Below, piece by piece: positions 10,961 through 20,442 of a stretch of DNA of 64,000 nt. Within the stretch, counting starts at the first letter, position 1; the number at the start of each line of letters is the position of its first letter. Source of the stretch: Musa acuminata AAA Group (Eukaryota; Streptophyta; Magnoliopsida; Zingiberales; Musaceae); the NCBI RefSeq assembly GCF_036884655.1, contig NC_088359.1:15109501-15173500 (forward strand), written 5' to 3'. The position numbers were made by a program, and so were the translations under genes. Under the pieces are notes generated by a model that was given only the letters and a program-made list of their open reading frames with translations, ran no database searches and had not been told where the DNA came from.

Positions 10961-11375
10961 AAGATCAGCGAAGGGTTTGTGCTGGCATTACGATGAAAAG
11001 TGGAGTAAGTAGCACCGATGCAAACAAGGGCAACTTCTGATGATTGAACCAATTGAAGAGAAGCCGAAAGCTAAGAATGTGGACTCCGATCATGAAGGTA
11101 TAAATTCTAATGAAAATGTTGAACCTATAATGTATACAATGCATACATTAGCCGACTACTCTAACCCGCAAATTATGAAAGTTGGTGGAACTTTAGAGCA
11201 TCAGCCTATTATAGTTTTGATTGATATTGGTAGCATTAACAATTTTATGGACAGTAAGACTGTTAATCGATTAGCCCACCACATTGAAGACTATGATAGA
11301 TTCGAAGTAAAGATCATTTATGGACTGATTTTCACTTGTGATAGTAAAGGTTCAAAGATAAAATTGATTATATAG
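10961..11375 (+). pseudogene. Gypsy-1 gag zinc finger and protease, mutated
   Basis: This resumes Gypsy-1 right after the Copia-A target duplication. 'RSAKGLCWHYDEKWS' then 'KQGQLLMIEPIEE' corresponds to the single zinc-finger end of gag. Next comes 'MKVGGTLEHQPIIVLIDIGS', the retropepsin active-site region. Here the triad reads Asp-Ile-Gly, where Gypsy-2 has Asp-Thr-Gly, so the protease is likely inactive. The frame ends at a TAG at 11373-11375 in mid-domain. Confidence 0.8.
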
Positions 11376-11575
11376 GGCCAGAAGTTTCTTGCAACGATTA
11401 CTACATCGAAAGATCGACCTGTTGCTTATACTTTCAAAAAATGGATACCATATTTACTTGATCAACGGGTTATGATATGTTGTAGATAGTTTATGACTAA
11501 AGTGCTAAAAGAGAAGCTCCCCGAGATTGATGCTGCTCAGCCTTGAGGACAACGCTGATTTGAAGAGGGAGGAAT
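11376..11575 (+). other. Gypsy-1 deletion scar and polypurine tract
   Basis: Only about 200 bp separate the broken protease from the 3' LTR, so RT, RNase H and integrase have been lost. The segment ends with 'gctgatttgaagagggaggaat', a polypurine tract also present in front of the Gypsy-2 3' LTR (gctgatttgaagagggcgg). Confidence 0.7.
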
Positions 11576-11939
11576 TGTTAGGACCATTTTTCTGAGCTTT
11601 GAATAATGTTTATTGAGTCTGTTTAGTTCAGTTATTTATTGAGTTCAGTTAGAATGGGGTAGAGGTTTATTTAATATTTATTTATTATTAAGAGTCCAAG
11701 TCCTAGTGGACTCTAGATGGAACTCTATAAATAGTGATGTAACCCTTTCTTTTGAGAATCAATCAATCAATCAATGAAATGTCATTCCACTCTATGGACA
11801 AACCCTAGGAGGCCGATCCCCTCGAAGTGATCAAGGAGGGCCAATCCCCTCGAAGTGATCAAAGAGGGGTCGATCCCCTCGAAGCGATCATTATCATTTT
11901 CTCCCCTTTCTTCCACGATAAAACCTTAGGGTCTTACCA
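11576..11939 (+). repeat. Gypsy-1 LTR, followed by a second primer-binding site
   Basis: It runs from TGTTAGGACC to ...GTCTTACCA (364 bp), with a TATAAATA box at 11726-11733 and direct repeats of 'ccctcgaagtgatcaa'. It lies next to a polypurine tract on its left, as a 3' LTR should. On its right, though, is TGGTATCAAAGC (11942-11953), a tRNA-Met primer-binding site, as expected for a 5' LTR. It is therefore an LTR shared by two internal regions. Confidence 0.75.
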
Positions 11940-12025
11940 TTTGGTATCAAAGCATTATCATTTTTTAAGACTTTAGGATCTTATCACTATCATACCCCTA
12001 TAAGCTTTTTGATCAAAGCTTTCTC
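11940..12025 (+). other. Start of a second Gypsy-1-type internal region (stub)
   Basis: It begins with the PBS at 11942-11953 and continues for about 70 bp of leader sequence before it is cut by the SIRE-like LTR at 12026. No coding content. Confidence 0.6.
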
Positions 12026-13338
12026 TATTAGGATCAAGAGCACTAAGAGGGGGGGGGGGGGCGGGGGTGAATTAGTGCAGCGGAAAACTTTCGACGATTA
12101 AAATCGTGTTCGTACGATAAGAGCGATTTCGATAGAAAATCCGATTCGTAAATCACTTTAACTTGTAATTAAGCAAGATGCAGTTAAAGCAAGTCTGTGA
12201 AGGCAGCTTGCAGTTGTGATGAAAATTAGAATGTAAGCGTAAACTGAAATATGATGTTCGTACGATAAAACTGATTTACGTCTAAACGCCGATTCGAAAA
12301 ATACTGAACTTGAAACATGATCGTAAATGCGCAGAAGGCAGTAAGCTATTGAGGAGGTTTGCAATAAAGATAATATGCTCAAAGTAAATGCAAACTGAGA
12401 TTTAAAGTGGTTCGGTCAATCTTCACCTACATCCACTTCTGGCTTCCTCCACCGATGAGGTCACCGACGTCCACTAGAGGCCTTCCTTCAATAGGCGAAG
12501 GCCAATCACCCTTTTACAGTTTTACTCCTTTTGACGGGCTTAGGAGACAACCCTTATAGAATTTTCTTTCCTCTCTTGACAGATCAAAACTTGGAAGAAA
12601 AGAGGAAGGAGAACTTTTAACTCATACAACACTTTTTGAGCTCTTAAAAACACAGAGTAAGATCAGGATTTCGGTGGTTTTTGGTTACTCTGTCATTGCT
12701 GAAAGGGTGGGGTATTTATAGGCCCCAACCCAGTTTGAATTCCGAGCTCAAAAATGTCAATTCCCGGAATTCCGGGGTCTGGCGGTTGCACCGCGTGGCA
12801 GAGCTCGAAGACTGAGCCTCTAGGCGGTGCCACCTCCTGTCAAGGGTGGTTGCACCTCCTGCCAGAGCTCGGAGACCGAGCTTAAGCGGTTGCACCTCTG
12901 TCAAAGGCGGTTGCACCGCCCAGCCAAAGCTCAGAGACTGAGCCCTAGGCGGTGCCACCTTTGGCCAAGGAATCTAGGTCCGAATGGGCTGATCCATTAG
13001 GCCCAATTTGGGTCTTTCAAGGGCCCAATTGCCCCAAGCTTAAGTTAATGGGATCACCTCCCATTTCTAACTTAATCATCATGCTAACTATGAATTTCTT
13101 AAGGCATTTACTGCAACTTGCTCCGGTACGTCAATCGCTTCTTCCGGCGAGCTTCCGACGAACATCCGATGAACCTTCGGCGATGCTCCGACGGACTTCC
13201 GGCAAACTCCTGGACTTGCGACGATCCACTTGGCGAGTTCCAACGAGCTTCTTTGGCAAGCTCCTAGACTTCTCGGATTTGTTCTCGCAGAACCTCCGAT
13301 GACCGTCCGGACTTCCGTCGAACTCTCAAACCCCCAAC
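12026..13338 (-). repeat. SIRE-like LTR fragment G1
   Basis: Read on the minus strand, the right end of this piece is the LTR 5' part and 12026 is the LTR 3' end. The end reads CCTAATA in place of the usual CCTAACA. It carries the poly-G tract (about 12050-12062), the reversed TATA box (12713-12720), the GCC-palindrome region (12780-12960) and the 11-bp phased array (13141 onward). About 170 bp of the LTR start are missing at the right end. Confidence 0.8.
13141..13217 (+). repeat. 11-bp phased TCCG array in LTR G1
   Basis: Consecutive 11-mers can be read without gaps from 13141: cttccggcgag, cttccgacgaa, catccgatgaa, ccttcggcgat, gctccgacgga, cttccggcaaa and ctcctggactt. The same periodic array is present in the U3 of SIRE-C, SIRE-D and family F. 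The ORFs that run through it are side effects of the repeat. Confidence 0.85.
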
Positions 13339-13643
13339 TATTAGGATCGAGATCACTAAGGGGGGGGGGGGGGGGGGGGGGGGGGGGTGAATTAGTGCAG
13401 CGGAAAACTTTCTGCGATTAAAATCGAAAGCTACGTTCGAACGATAAAAACAACTTCTGTATGAAAGTTGATACTAAGCAAAGTTAAAGTCAATCTATGC
13501 AGGCAGTTTGCAGCTATGATGAAAACTAGAATATTGGCGCAAACTGAAATCCAATGTTTGTACGAAGAAACTGATTTACGTCTAAATGCTGATTCGTAAA
13601 TCACTTGATTAGATAAGACGCAGTTTAAGCAGGAGTATAAAGG
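13339..13643 (-). repeat. SIRE-like LTR fragment G2
   Basis: A second LTR end of the same kind starts at 13339, also with the mutated TATTAGG terminus. It contains a run of 28 G (13360-13387). It is cut after about 300 bp by a Gypsy LTR fragment. G1 and G2 lie head to tail with no internal region between them. Confidence 0.75.
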
Positions 13644-13728
13644 TGTTAGGACTCTAGCTTGGAGAGTCCTAATTGAGAGGGAAATTCATGTAAAAATGTT
13701 AGGACTCTAGCTAGGAGAGTCCTAATTG
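13644..13728 (+). repeat. Gypsy-2-family LTR tip (two modules)
   Basis: Two copies of the LTR-leading module 'tgttaggactctagct...gagagtcctaattg' start at 13644 and 13697 (53-bp spacing). They match the start of the Gypsy-2 LTRs (31289, 36101). The piece is fused directly to SIRE-D gag at about 13728, with short shared bases (ttg-gag) at the junction. Confidence 0.8.
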
Positions 13729-15108
13729 GAGAAGAAGGTTTTTGCTTTAAATGCAAAGGCTATGAATGCCTTGTTTTGTGCACTAGACAAAAACGAATTT
13801 AATCGTGTTTCAATGTGTGATTCGGCTTTTGATATTTAGAGAACTCTTGAGGTCACTCATGAAGGCACTAGCCGAGTGAAAGAGTCCAAAATCAACATCC
13901 TTGTGCACTCTTACGAACTTTTCCGAATGAAACCAAGTGAGTCCATCGGAGACATGTACACCCGGTTTACGAATGTCATCAATGGACTCAAAGCTCTTGG
14001 TAAAGATTTTACTAACTTTGAACTAGTAACTAAAATCTTAAGATCCCTCCCTAAAAGTTGGGATCCAAAAGTTACGGCCATTCAAGAGGCCAAAGACCTT
14101 AAAGCATTCCCTCTTGAAGAACTCATTGGGTCTCTAATGACCTACGAAATGACATGTCAAGCTCATGACGAGCTCGAGAACCCCCTTCCAAAGAACAGGA
14201 AGGATATGGCACTCAAATCACAAGAAGACCACTTGAAAGGAACATCAAGTGATGAGGACAGTGACAATGACATTGCACTTTTGACTCAAAAATTTAAAAA
14301 ATATTTAAGAAAGAACAGATTTAAGAATAATACAAAAAATAAATTTGAACAAAAGAAGGACCAAGTGATTTGCTATGAATGCAAAAAACCGGGACACTAT
14401 AAGAACGATTGTCCTCAAGCCAAAAAGAGAACATCAAAGAAGAAGGCATTCAAGGCAACGTGGGATGATTCAAGCGCATCCGAAGAAGAGGAGTCCAACA
14501 CCGAGCAAGTTGCTCATTACGCGCTAATGGTGTTAGGAGAAGAGTTATGTGATTTATTTAATGGAGATTTATCTTTTGAAGAACTATCTATCACTTTTCA
14601 TGAATTATTTGATGAATGTAGAACTGTTAGCAAGAAGTTAAGTATCTTAAAGAAAGAGCATGCTTTGCTACAAGATAAGTTTGATAGTCTTCAAACTCCT
14701 CCATGCTCTAAGTGTGAGCACTTAGAAGCAATAAAAAATGAAAATTTGCTTCTTAAAGAAACCTTAAACAGGTTTAAGGTTGGTAGCAAAGGATTAGATA
14801 TGATCCTTGCACACAAGGGTCACATCGCAAATAGAAATGGAATTGGATTTGTAAAAGGATTACATCAAAATCCTACTACTTTCATAAAAGGACCTACATT
14901 ATATGTTTCCTCTTATATGAAATGCAACTTTTGTTGCAAATCCGGACATATTGCCTACAAATGCCCATTTAGGATAATTAATTCACAAAAATTAATATGG
15001 GTTCCTAAAGGAACTATAAAGAATTCAATCATAAATAACAAAGTTAGTGGGTCAATTTTTGAGGCACCCAAAATCAAATGGGTACCTAAAAATCATCATC
15101 TTTTGTAG
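13729..15108 (+). pseudogene. SIRE-D gag, N-terminally truncated
   Basis: The frame is open from 13840 to 15108 but has a TAG at 13837-13839 where family F gag has Trp (FDI-stop-RTLE against YDIWRTLE). The capsid-like part includes 'MKPSESIGDMYTRFTNVING' and 'LRSLPKSWDPKVTAIQEAK'. A first zinc knuckle is 'CYECKKPGHYKNDC' (CX2CX4HX4C). A second is 'CNFCCKSGHIAYKC', 240 residues from the apparent Met at 13876, after a Leu-rich coiled-coil-like segment. The protein packages element RNA. The gene ends at a TAG that is conserved in position in SIRE-B and SIRE-C, and pol continues in the same frame. Confidence 0.85.
15106..15108 (+). promoter_or_regulatory. In-frame stop (TAG) at gag/pol boundary
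   Basis: The context is 'aatcatcatcttttgTAGacaaac'. Translation continues in the same frame into the protease (RWYL-NSG). SIRE-B has TAG (27461-27463) and SIRE-C has TAA (40677-40679) at the same codon. The shared position suggests a functional stop with low-level read-through or separate gag expression; that is inference. Confidence 0.55.
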
Positions 15109-16742
15109 ACAAACCCACAAGCTAGGAGCAAGAGATGGTATCTCAATAGTGGATGCTCAAGACATATGATTAGAGATCCATCTCATTTCTCTATGCTCAC
15201 TAGCAAAGAAGAAGGGTACGTTACCTTCAGAGACAACAACAAGGGCAAAATCATTGGCAAGGGAACTATTGGTAACAAATTTAATTTTTTCATTGATGAT
15301 GTCTTACTAGTTGATGGATTGAAACATAATCTCTTGAGTATTAGTCAACTATGCGATAAAGGTTACATCGTTAGATTTGAATCAAATATGTGCATTATTG
15401 AAAAACCAAATCATAACATGACTATGATTGCTTTAAAACAAAATAATGTCTATACCATCAATCTTGATGAACTAAGTAATGAAATGTGCTTCTCCGCCGT
15501 AAATGATGATGCTTGGCTTTGGCATAGGAGATTAGGCCATGCAAGCATGAAAACAATATCTAAGATCTCATCTCAAGAATTAGTACGAGGAATTCCAAAT
15601 ATAAAGTTTATTAAGGACAAAGTATGCGATGCATGTCAACTAGGCAAACAAATAAAAACAAGCTTCAAACCAAAAAATCAAATTAGCACTACTAGACCAT
15701 TACAATTGATCCATTTGGACTTATTTGGACCAATTGATACAACAAGTCTAGGTGGAAGCAAATATGCTTTTGTGATTGTGGATGACTACTCTAGATACAC
15801 TTGGACCTATTTCTTAGCTCACAAAAGTGATTGCTTCAAGTGTTTCTCTAAATTTTGTAAACTCACTCAAAACGAAAAAGGCTTCATGATTTCATCAATT
15901 CGGAGTGATCACGGTGGTGAATTCCAAAACCGTGACTTTCAAAATTTTTGCGAAAGTAATGAGTACAATCACAACTTCTCAACTCCAAGAAATCCTCAAC
16001 AAAATGGAGTAGTTGAAAGGAAAAATAGAAACCTACAAGAAATGACAAGAACTATGTTGAATGAACATAGTTTACCTAAGTACTTTTGGGCCGAAGCCGT
16101 AAATACGGCTTGCTACATCATGAATAGAGTCCTAATAAGACCATCCTTATCCAAAACTCCCTATGAATTATGGAATAACAAAAAACCAAACATCTCCTAT
16201 TTTAAAGTTTTTGGTTGTAAATGCTTTATTTTAAATGAAAGGGATGCTTTAGGAAAATTTGATGCTAAATCCGATGAAGGCATCTTTCTTGGTTACTCTT
16301 CCGTTTCTAAAGCTTTTCGGGTTTTTAATAAAAGAACTTTAGTAATTGAAGAGTCTATTCATGTAGTTTTTAATGAAATTTCTGATTTAAAGAAAAATGA
16401 TTTTGATGATGATCTTGGTTTTGATAATTTGAATTTAAATGAACCCTCTCCTCAAAATAGCCATTTGAATGCATCTTCTTCCGAAATTTCTTTACCAAAA
16501 GAATGGAAGTATGTAGATGCTCATCCAAAAGAGCAAATTATAGGAGATACATCAAAAGGGGTTCAAACTCGTTCTTCTTTCAAAAATTTCTGTGCTAACG
16601 CCGCTTTCCTTTCTCAAATTGAACCTAAATGCATTGACGAAGCCTTAAAAGATGATTTTTGGATCATTGCAATGCAAGAAGAATTGAACCAATTTGAGAG
16701 GAATGAGGTATGGAAGCTTGTTCCTAGACAAGTGACAACTTA
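15109..16742 (+). pseudogene. SIRE-D protease and integrase
   Basis: Protease: 'RWYLNSGCSRHM', where the catalytic Asp of the usual DSG triad is Asn (SIRE-B keeps DSG). Integrase: HHCC zinc-binding start 'WHRRLGHASMKTIS...CDACQLGKQ'. The DDE core shows 'LIHLDLFGP' (first Asp), 'IRSDHGGEF' (second Asp) and 'QQNGVVERKNR' (Glu). The C-terminal 'GKFDAKSDEGIFLGYS' is the conserved GKF-type block after the core. The frame is open to 16743, then lost by a frameshift at about 16735-16743. The integrase would insert cDNA; all three acidic residues are present, but the polyprotein is dead at the protease. Confidence 0.9.
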
Positions 16743-18190
16743 GTCATAGGTACTAAGTGGGTCTTTAGAAACAAGCAAGACGAAAATGGTATCGTGGTTA
16801 GAAACAAGGCTAGATTAGTGGCCAAAGGTTTCAACCAAAAGAAGGTATCGATTACGAAGAAACCTTCGCTCCCGTGGCTCGATTAGAAGCCATAAGGATG
16901 CTCCTTGCCTATGCTAGTAGTAATAATTTTAAACTATTTCAAATGGATGTTAAAAGTGCTTTCTTGAATGGTTTTATTTCCGAAGAAGTATTTGTCGAAC
17001 AACCTCCCGGATTTGAAAATTCTCTTCTTCCTAATCATGTATTCAAATTGACTAAAGCTCTCTATGGCTTAAAACAAGCTCCTAGAGCTTGGTATGAAAG
17101 GCTTAGCTCCTTTCTTATTTTAAATAATTTTACCAAAGGCAAGGTTGATACTACATTGTTTATTAAACATTTTGAAAATAATTTTCTTATTGTGCAAATT
17201 TATGTTGACGATATTGTGTTTGGTTCTTCGGATGAATCACTATGTGAATCATTTGCCAAATGTATGAGTCTTGAATTTGAAATGAGTTTAATGGGTGAAT
17301 TAACTTTCTTTTTGGGATTACAAATCAAACAACTTAGTGATGGTATATTTCTTAACCAATCAAAATATACATTAGAATTGTTAAAACGATTTAACATGGA
17401 TAATTCAAAAGCAATAAACACCCCTATGAGTACTGCGACTAAGTTAGATATGGATGAAAATGGTGAAAGTTTCGATCAAAAAACATATAGGGGAATGATA
17501 GGTAGTCTACTCTACCTCACTGCGACTAGACCGGATATTATGTTTAGTGTAGGACTTTGCGCTAGGTTTCAATCTAATCCTAAATTATCTCATCTTAAGA
17601 GTGTTAAAAGAATATTTAGGTATCTTAAAGGAACTCCAAATTTAGGATTGTGGTATCCAAAATCTGAAAAATTCGATCTAATAGCTTATGCAGATGCCGA
17701 TTTTGGCGGATGCAGGATAGATAGAAAAAGTACATCCGGAACATGCCAATTTTTAGGACATGCACTTGTTTCTTGGACTTCCAAGAAACAAAATTCAGTT
17801 GCACTATCTACGGCGGAAGCCGAATACATTGCTGCAAGTGCATGTTGTGCACAAGTAATTTGGATGAAAAATACATTAGAAGACTATGGAATTCACCTTG
17901 AAAATATTCCCATAAAATGCGATAATACCAGTGCCATATGCCTTACTAAAAATCCAATTCAGCACTCTAGAACTAAGCACATCGACGTTAGGCATCATTT
18001 CATACGCAATCATGTTCTTAACAATGATGTTGTTCTAGAATTCATTGACACAAAGCATCAATTAGCAGATATATTTACAAAAGCTTTGAATGAAGACCAA
18101 TTTGAATTCATCCGAAGGGAATTAGGCATGCTAAATTGTCCCAAAAATGAACTTCACAAAAAGGACTCGTTCTATTCCCTTCGTTTATGA
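16743..18190 (+). pseudogene. SIRE-D reverse transcriptase and RNase H
   Basis: The sequence 'GTKWVFRNKQDENG' starts in a different frame from integrase (16743). A further 1-base loss near 16840 moves the frame again, after which 16874-18190 is open for 438 codons. RT shows 'FQMDVKSAFLNG', 'YGLKQAPRAWYERL' and the catalytic 'IYVDDIVFGS'. RNase H shows 'AYADADFGGC', 'STAEAEYIA', 'CDNTSAI', 'TKHIDVRHHFIR' and 'LADIFTKAL'. All expected catalytic acids are present. Together the two domains would copy element RNA into DNA and degrade the template. Only the two frameshifts separate this from an intact pol. Confidence 0.9.
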
Positions 18191-18635
18191 ATTTGAATTC
18201 TTCCTTCTTCTTCAATTCAAAATGATCCATTAAAGTATAAATTATGATCTTGAGGGAAGAAGCTAAACAAGAGGAAGAAAATTTTTTTTTCTTTCCTCCG
18301 CATGATGCCAGCGGTGGCACCGCCAAATCCGGCGGTTGCACCGACTGGCGCGACACCGACCAGTTTGGCGGTGACACCGACCGAGTCACCCTTTTAACCC
18401 GAGGGGTTAGGGCCGGCGGTGACACCGCCCCCAACCCGAAGAAAGACCTCTCAAAACCCTCTCCCATTCCCTCTAACCCTCATTCTAAATCTTAGAAACA
18501 TTGGAGAAGGATTCTTGGTGGTCCAAGCTTTCCATCTCTCAACATAATCTCCACGAGGTAACACTTGAAATCCCTCTTTTCTTTTCTCTTTCTCTTGCTT
18601 ATTTTTCATAATTTCATCATCATGTTGTCTAGAAA
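18191..18635 (+). promoter_or_regulatory. LTR-like module upstream of ORF3 in SIRE-D
   Basis: Between the RNase H stop and the ORF3 ATG lies a GC-rich block (18300-18440) of GCC palindromes: 'agcggtggcaccgcc', 'ggcggttgcaccgac' and 'ggcggtgacaccg'. ACCGAC occurs three times, matching the DRE/CRT core RCCGAC. The same kind of block sits in the LTR U3 upstream of the TATA box. SIRE-C has the equivalent block in front of its ORF3 and there keeps TATAAAT; here the aligned bases are TTTAACC. I infer a separate promoter for ORF3, probably decayed in this copy. Confidence 0.5.
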
Positions 18636-19732
18636 ATGGCTCCTAAGAGATCAAAAGGAATAAGGATTGAAGGAGATTCATATAACCATGACCTTTTTAG
18701 ATCAAAAGAGGTAGCCCTTAGCTTTCCAAAATTTGAAACACGATGTGTCCATAAGGGAAAATACGTTGATTTGGATGAACTAGAGGACTTAGAACCCATT
18801 AGGTGATTTGCACACCTAGAAGCTCTACCTCTACTACAAATAGATGAACCAATCTATCCACGGTTAGTGAGATTGTTCTATGCCAACCTATATGAAGACA
18901 ATGATAGCCTAAGCACTTACATTCTAGGAACACCCATTAGAATATTTGACAGCACCATTTGTGAGCTAATTGGCATAACTGAAAAAGATAGGGGATGCTA
19001 TTTTAAAGGTAAATGGGACGTCAAAAAAATAGGAGAACCTATTCCGAAGCCGTGAAAACAATTTTTGCAAATCCAAACCTTGACTTCCTACCCAAGAGCT
19101 GTGAATACTTAATGCCTTTCAACTCTAAAATTCTTCATCACATTATCACAAGCATCATATTCCCCAAACAATTTCATCTTGACGAAGTAAGTCAAATAGA
19201 GATAGGAACCATGTATTGGATTATGACCGGTCAGCATAATTGTTTCGGGTACTTGATTCGCCAACACATGCAGGAAATTATGACTAAAGATACTATATTG
19301 CCATATGGGAGGTTAATCACTAGAATTCTTCATGCCTATGACATTTGCATTCCACCCGATGAAGAATCTATTCAAAATGATCGATATAACATAATAAATA
19401 AAAACCTGCTGAAAAAACTTAGGTGCACTTTTAGCAATGGCATATGGGTTAGGCAGCCTAGAAGGATGGATCCAATTCCTACACCAATAGAACAACCCGA
19501 AACACCAATTCTTATGGGAAATGAATCTCCTCATCCTAGTCCCTTTGGAGCAGCACCTTCAGCTCCTGTTTCCTCCTCTGAATATATCATTATGGCGGAG
19601 CTATCTCTGATCAAATCACAGCAAGAACAAATTCAGAATCAACAAGTTGAAATTTTGAAGACACTACGACAGATGAATGAAAAAATAGATATCATGTATC
19701 AGCACTGTGGATTACCTCCTAAGGATTAAATT
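18636..19732 (+). pseudogene. SIRE-D ORF3: extra protein after pol (plant transposon-protein-like)
   Basis: ATG at 18636 gives 'MAPKRSKGIRIEGDS' and 'CVHKGKYVDLDELEDLEPIR', then TGA (18804-18806). The same frame continues with 'PRLVRLFYANLYEDNDSL' and 'ILGTPIRIFDSTICELIGI'. Near 19020-19050 the frame shifts, and 19013-19729 stays open through 'LDEVSQIEIGTMYWIMTG', 'LPYGRLITRILHAYDICIPPDEE', a Pro-rich linker and a coiled-coil-like end (QQEQIQNQQVEILKTLRQ). The middle resembles the family annotated as putative plant transposon protein (Transposase_32 type), function unknown. SIRE-C has a homologue (38481-39662). It occupies the place of the SIRE env-like gene, but I see no signal peptide or membrane segment. 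Confidence 0.7.
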
Positions 19733-20442
19733 GATGTATCTTTTTATTCTGTTCTGTTTGCTTTTAAAAACAAGTTCATGTTTGTCATCGATTGTACGAT
19801 AACTGATCTTTCCTTTAGATAACTACTTTCTTAATCTGCATAGATGATGATGTCTTTTGGATAAACTATTTCTGGCAAATTTGAATGATGAACTTTGATA
19901 AATGCTAAACCTTTTTCTATGATCATCAATTAGCTGGCTTGTCTCTTTTTGTTGATGACAAAGGGGGAGAAGTGATGACTTACACCAGAACGATAGCATG
20001 ACTAATATGAATTACAAAAACTTGTGTGATATGAATGTCTTATATGACTTGCAAATCCTTGAAAATATCACAAGATTGATATCATGAAATTTATATTGAA
20101 AATCTTTATTTTCTGTGTGATATAAATGTCTTATATGACTTGCAAATCCTTGAAAATATCACAAGATTGATATCATGTAATTTATATTGAAAATCTTTAT
20201 CTTCTGTCGTAGCAAAATTCATCCCGTATCATTTAATTTATGATTTTCATCGAAGTTTCGTACTTACTATTGTTTAATGAGGATAACGATAAAGTTCTAC
20301 GATTAGAACCTATCGGGTTATGCTTGAATCCAATGGGATGGAATTCAAGTGTTTTTTATCTTCTCATAATATGGCATATAGATAGGGGGAGTTATGTTTA
20401 ACTCCGTCATCAATTGATTGTCATCATCAAAAAGGGGGAGAT
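19733..20442 (+). other. SIRE-D 3' spacer with 91-bp duplication and polypurine tracts
   Basis: Non-coding and AT-rich. A 91-bp direct duplication starts at 20023 and 20114 (tgtgtgatat...gtcttatatgacttgcaa). Purine tracts 'caaagggggagaagtgatga' (about 19961), 'gatagggggagtt' (about 20380) and 'aaaaagggggagatt' (about 20429-20443) lie in series. The last abuts the LTR and is the working polypurine tract. Confidence 0.75.

Larger units (their letters stand above)
269..11939 (+). mobile_element. Gypsy-1: degenerate Ty3/Gypsy element, interrupted by Copia-A
   Basis: The pieces are 269-1333 (leader and gag) and 10961-11939 (gag zinc finger, protease, 3' LTR). Gag resembles that of Gypsy-2 in this window, with shared motifs such as 'GLNPEIRCEVKARQP' against 'GLKPEIRGEVKARQP'. 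Between the protease and the polypurine tract (about 11380-11575) the whole of RT, RNase H and integrase is missing. The 5' LTR is absent because the sequence joins a SIRE-like LTR fragment at 268/269. It is an old, dead copy with stops and frameshifts throughout, possibly of the chromovirus branch. Confidence 0.75.

Noticed and set aside
12716..13421. Arg/Pro-rich ORFs in LTR fragments G1/G2
   Set aside because: They are read through GCC palindromes, the 11-bp array and a G run. Equivalent ORFs appear wherever these repeats occur (29608-30147, 36483-36873, 42279-43929 and the array LTRs).
19013..19055. ORF3 of SIRE-D as two separate genes
   Set aside because: The two open pieces overlap at a frameshift and together align with one continuous order of motifs in SIRE-C.
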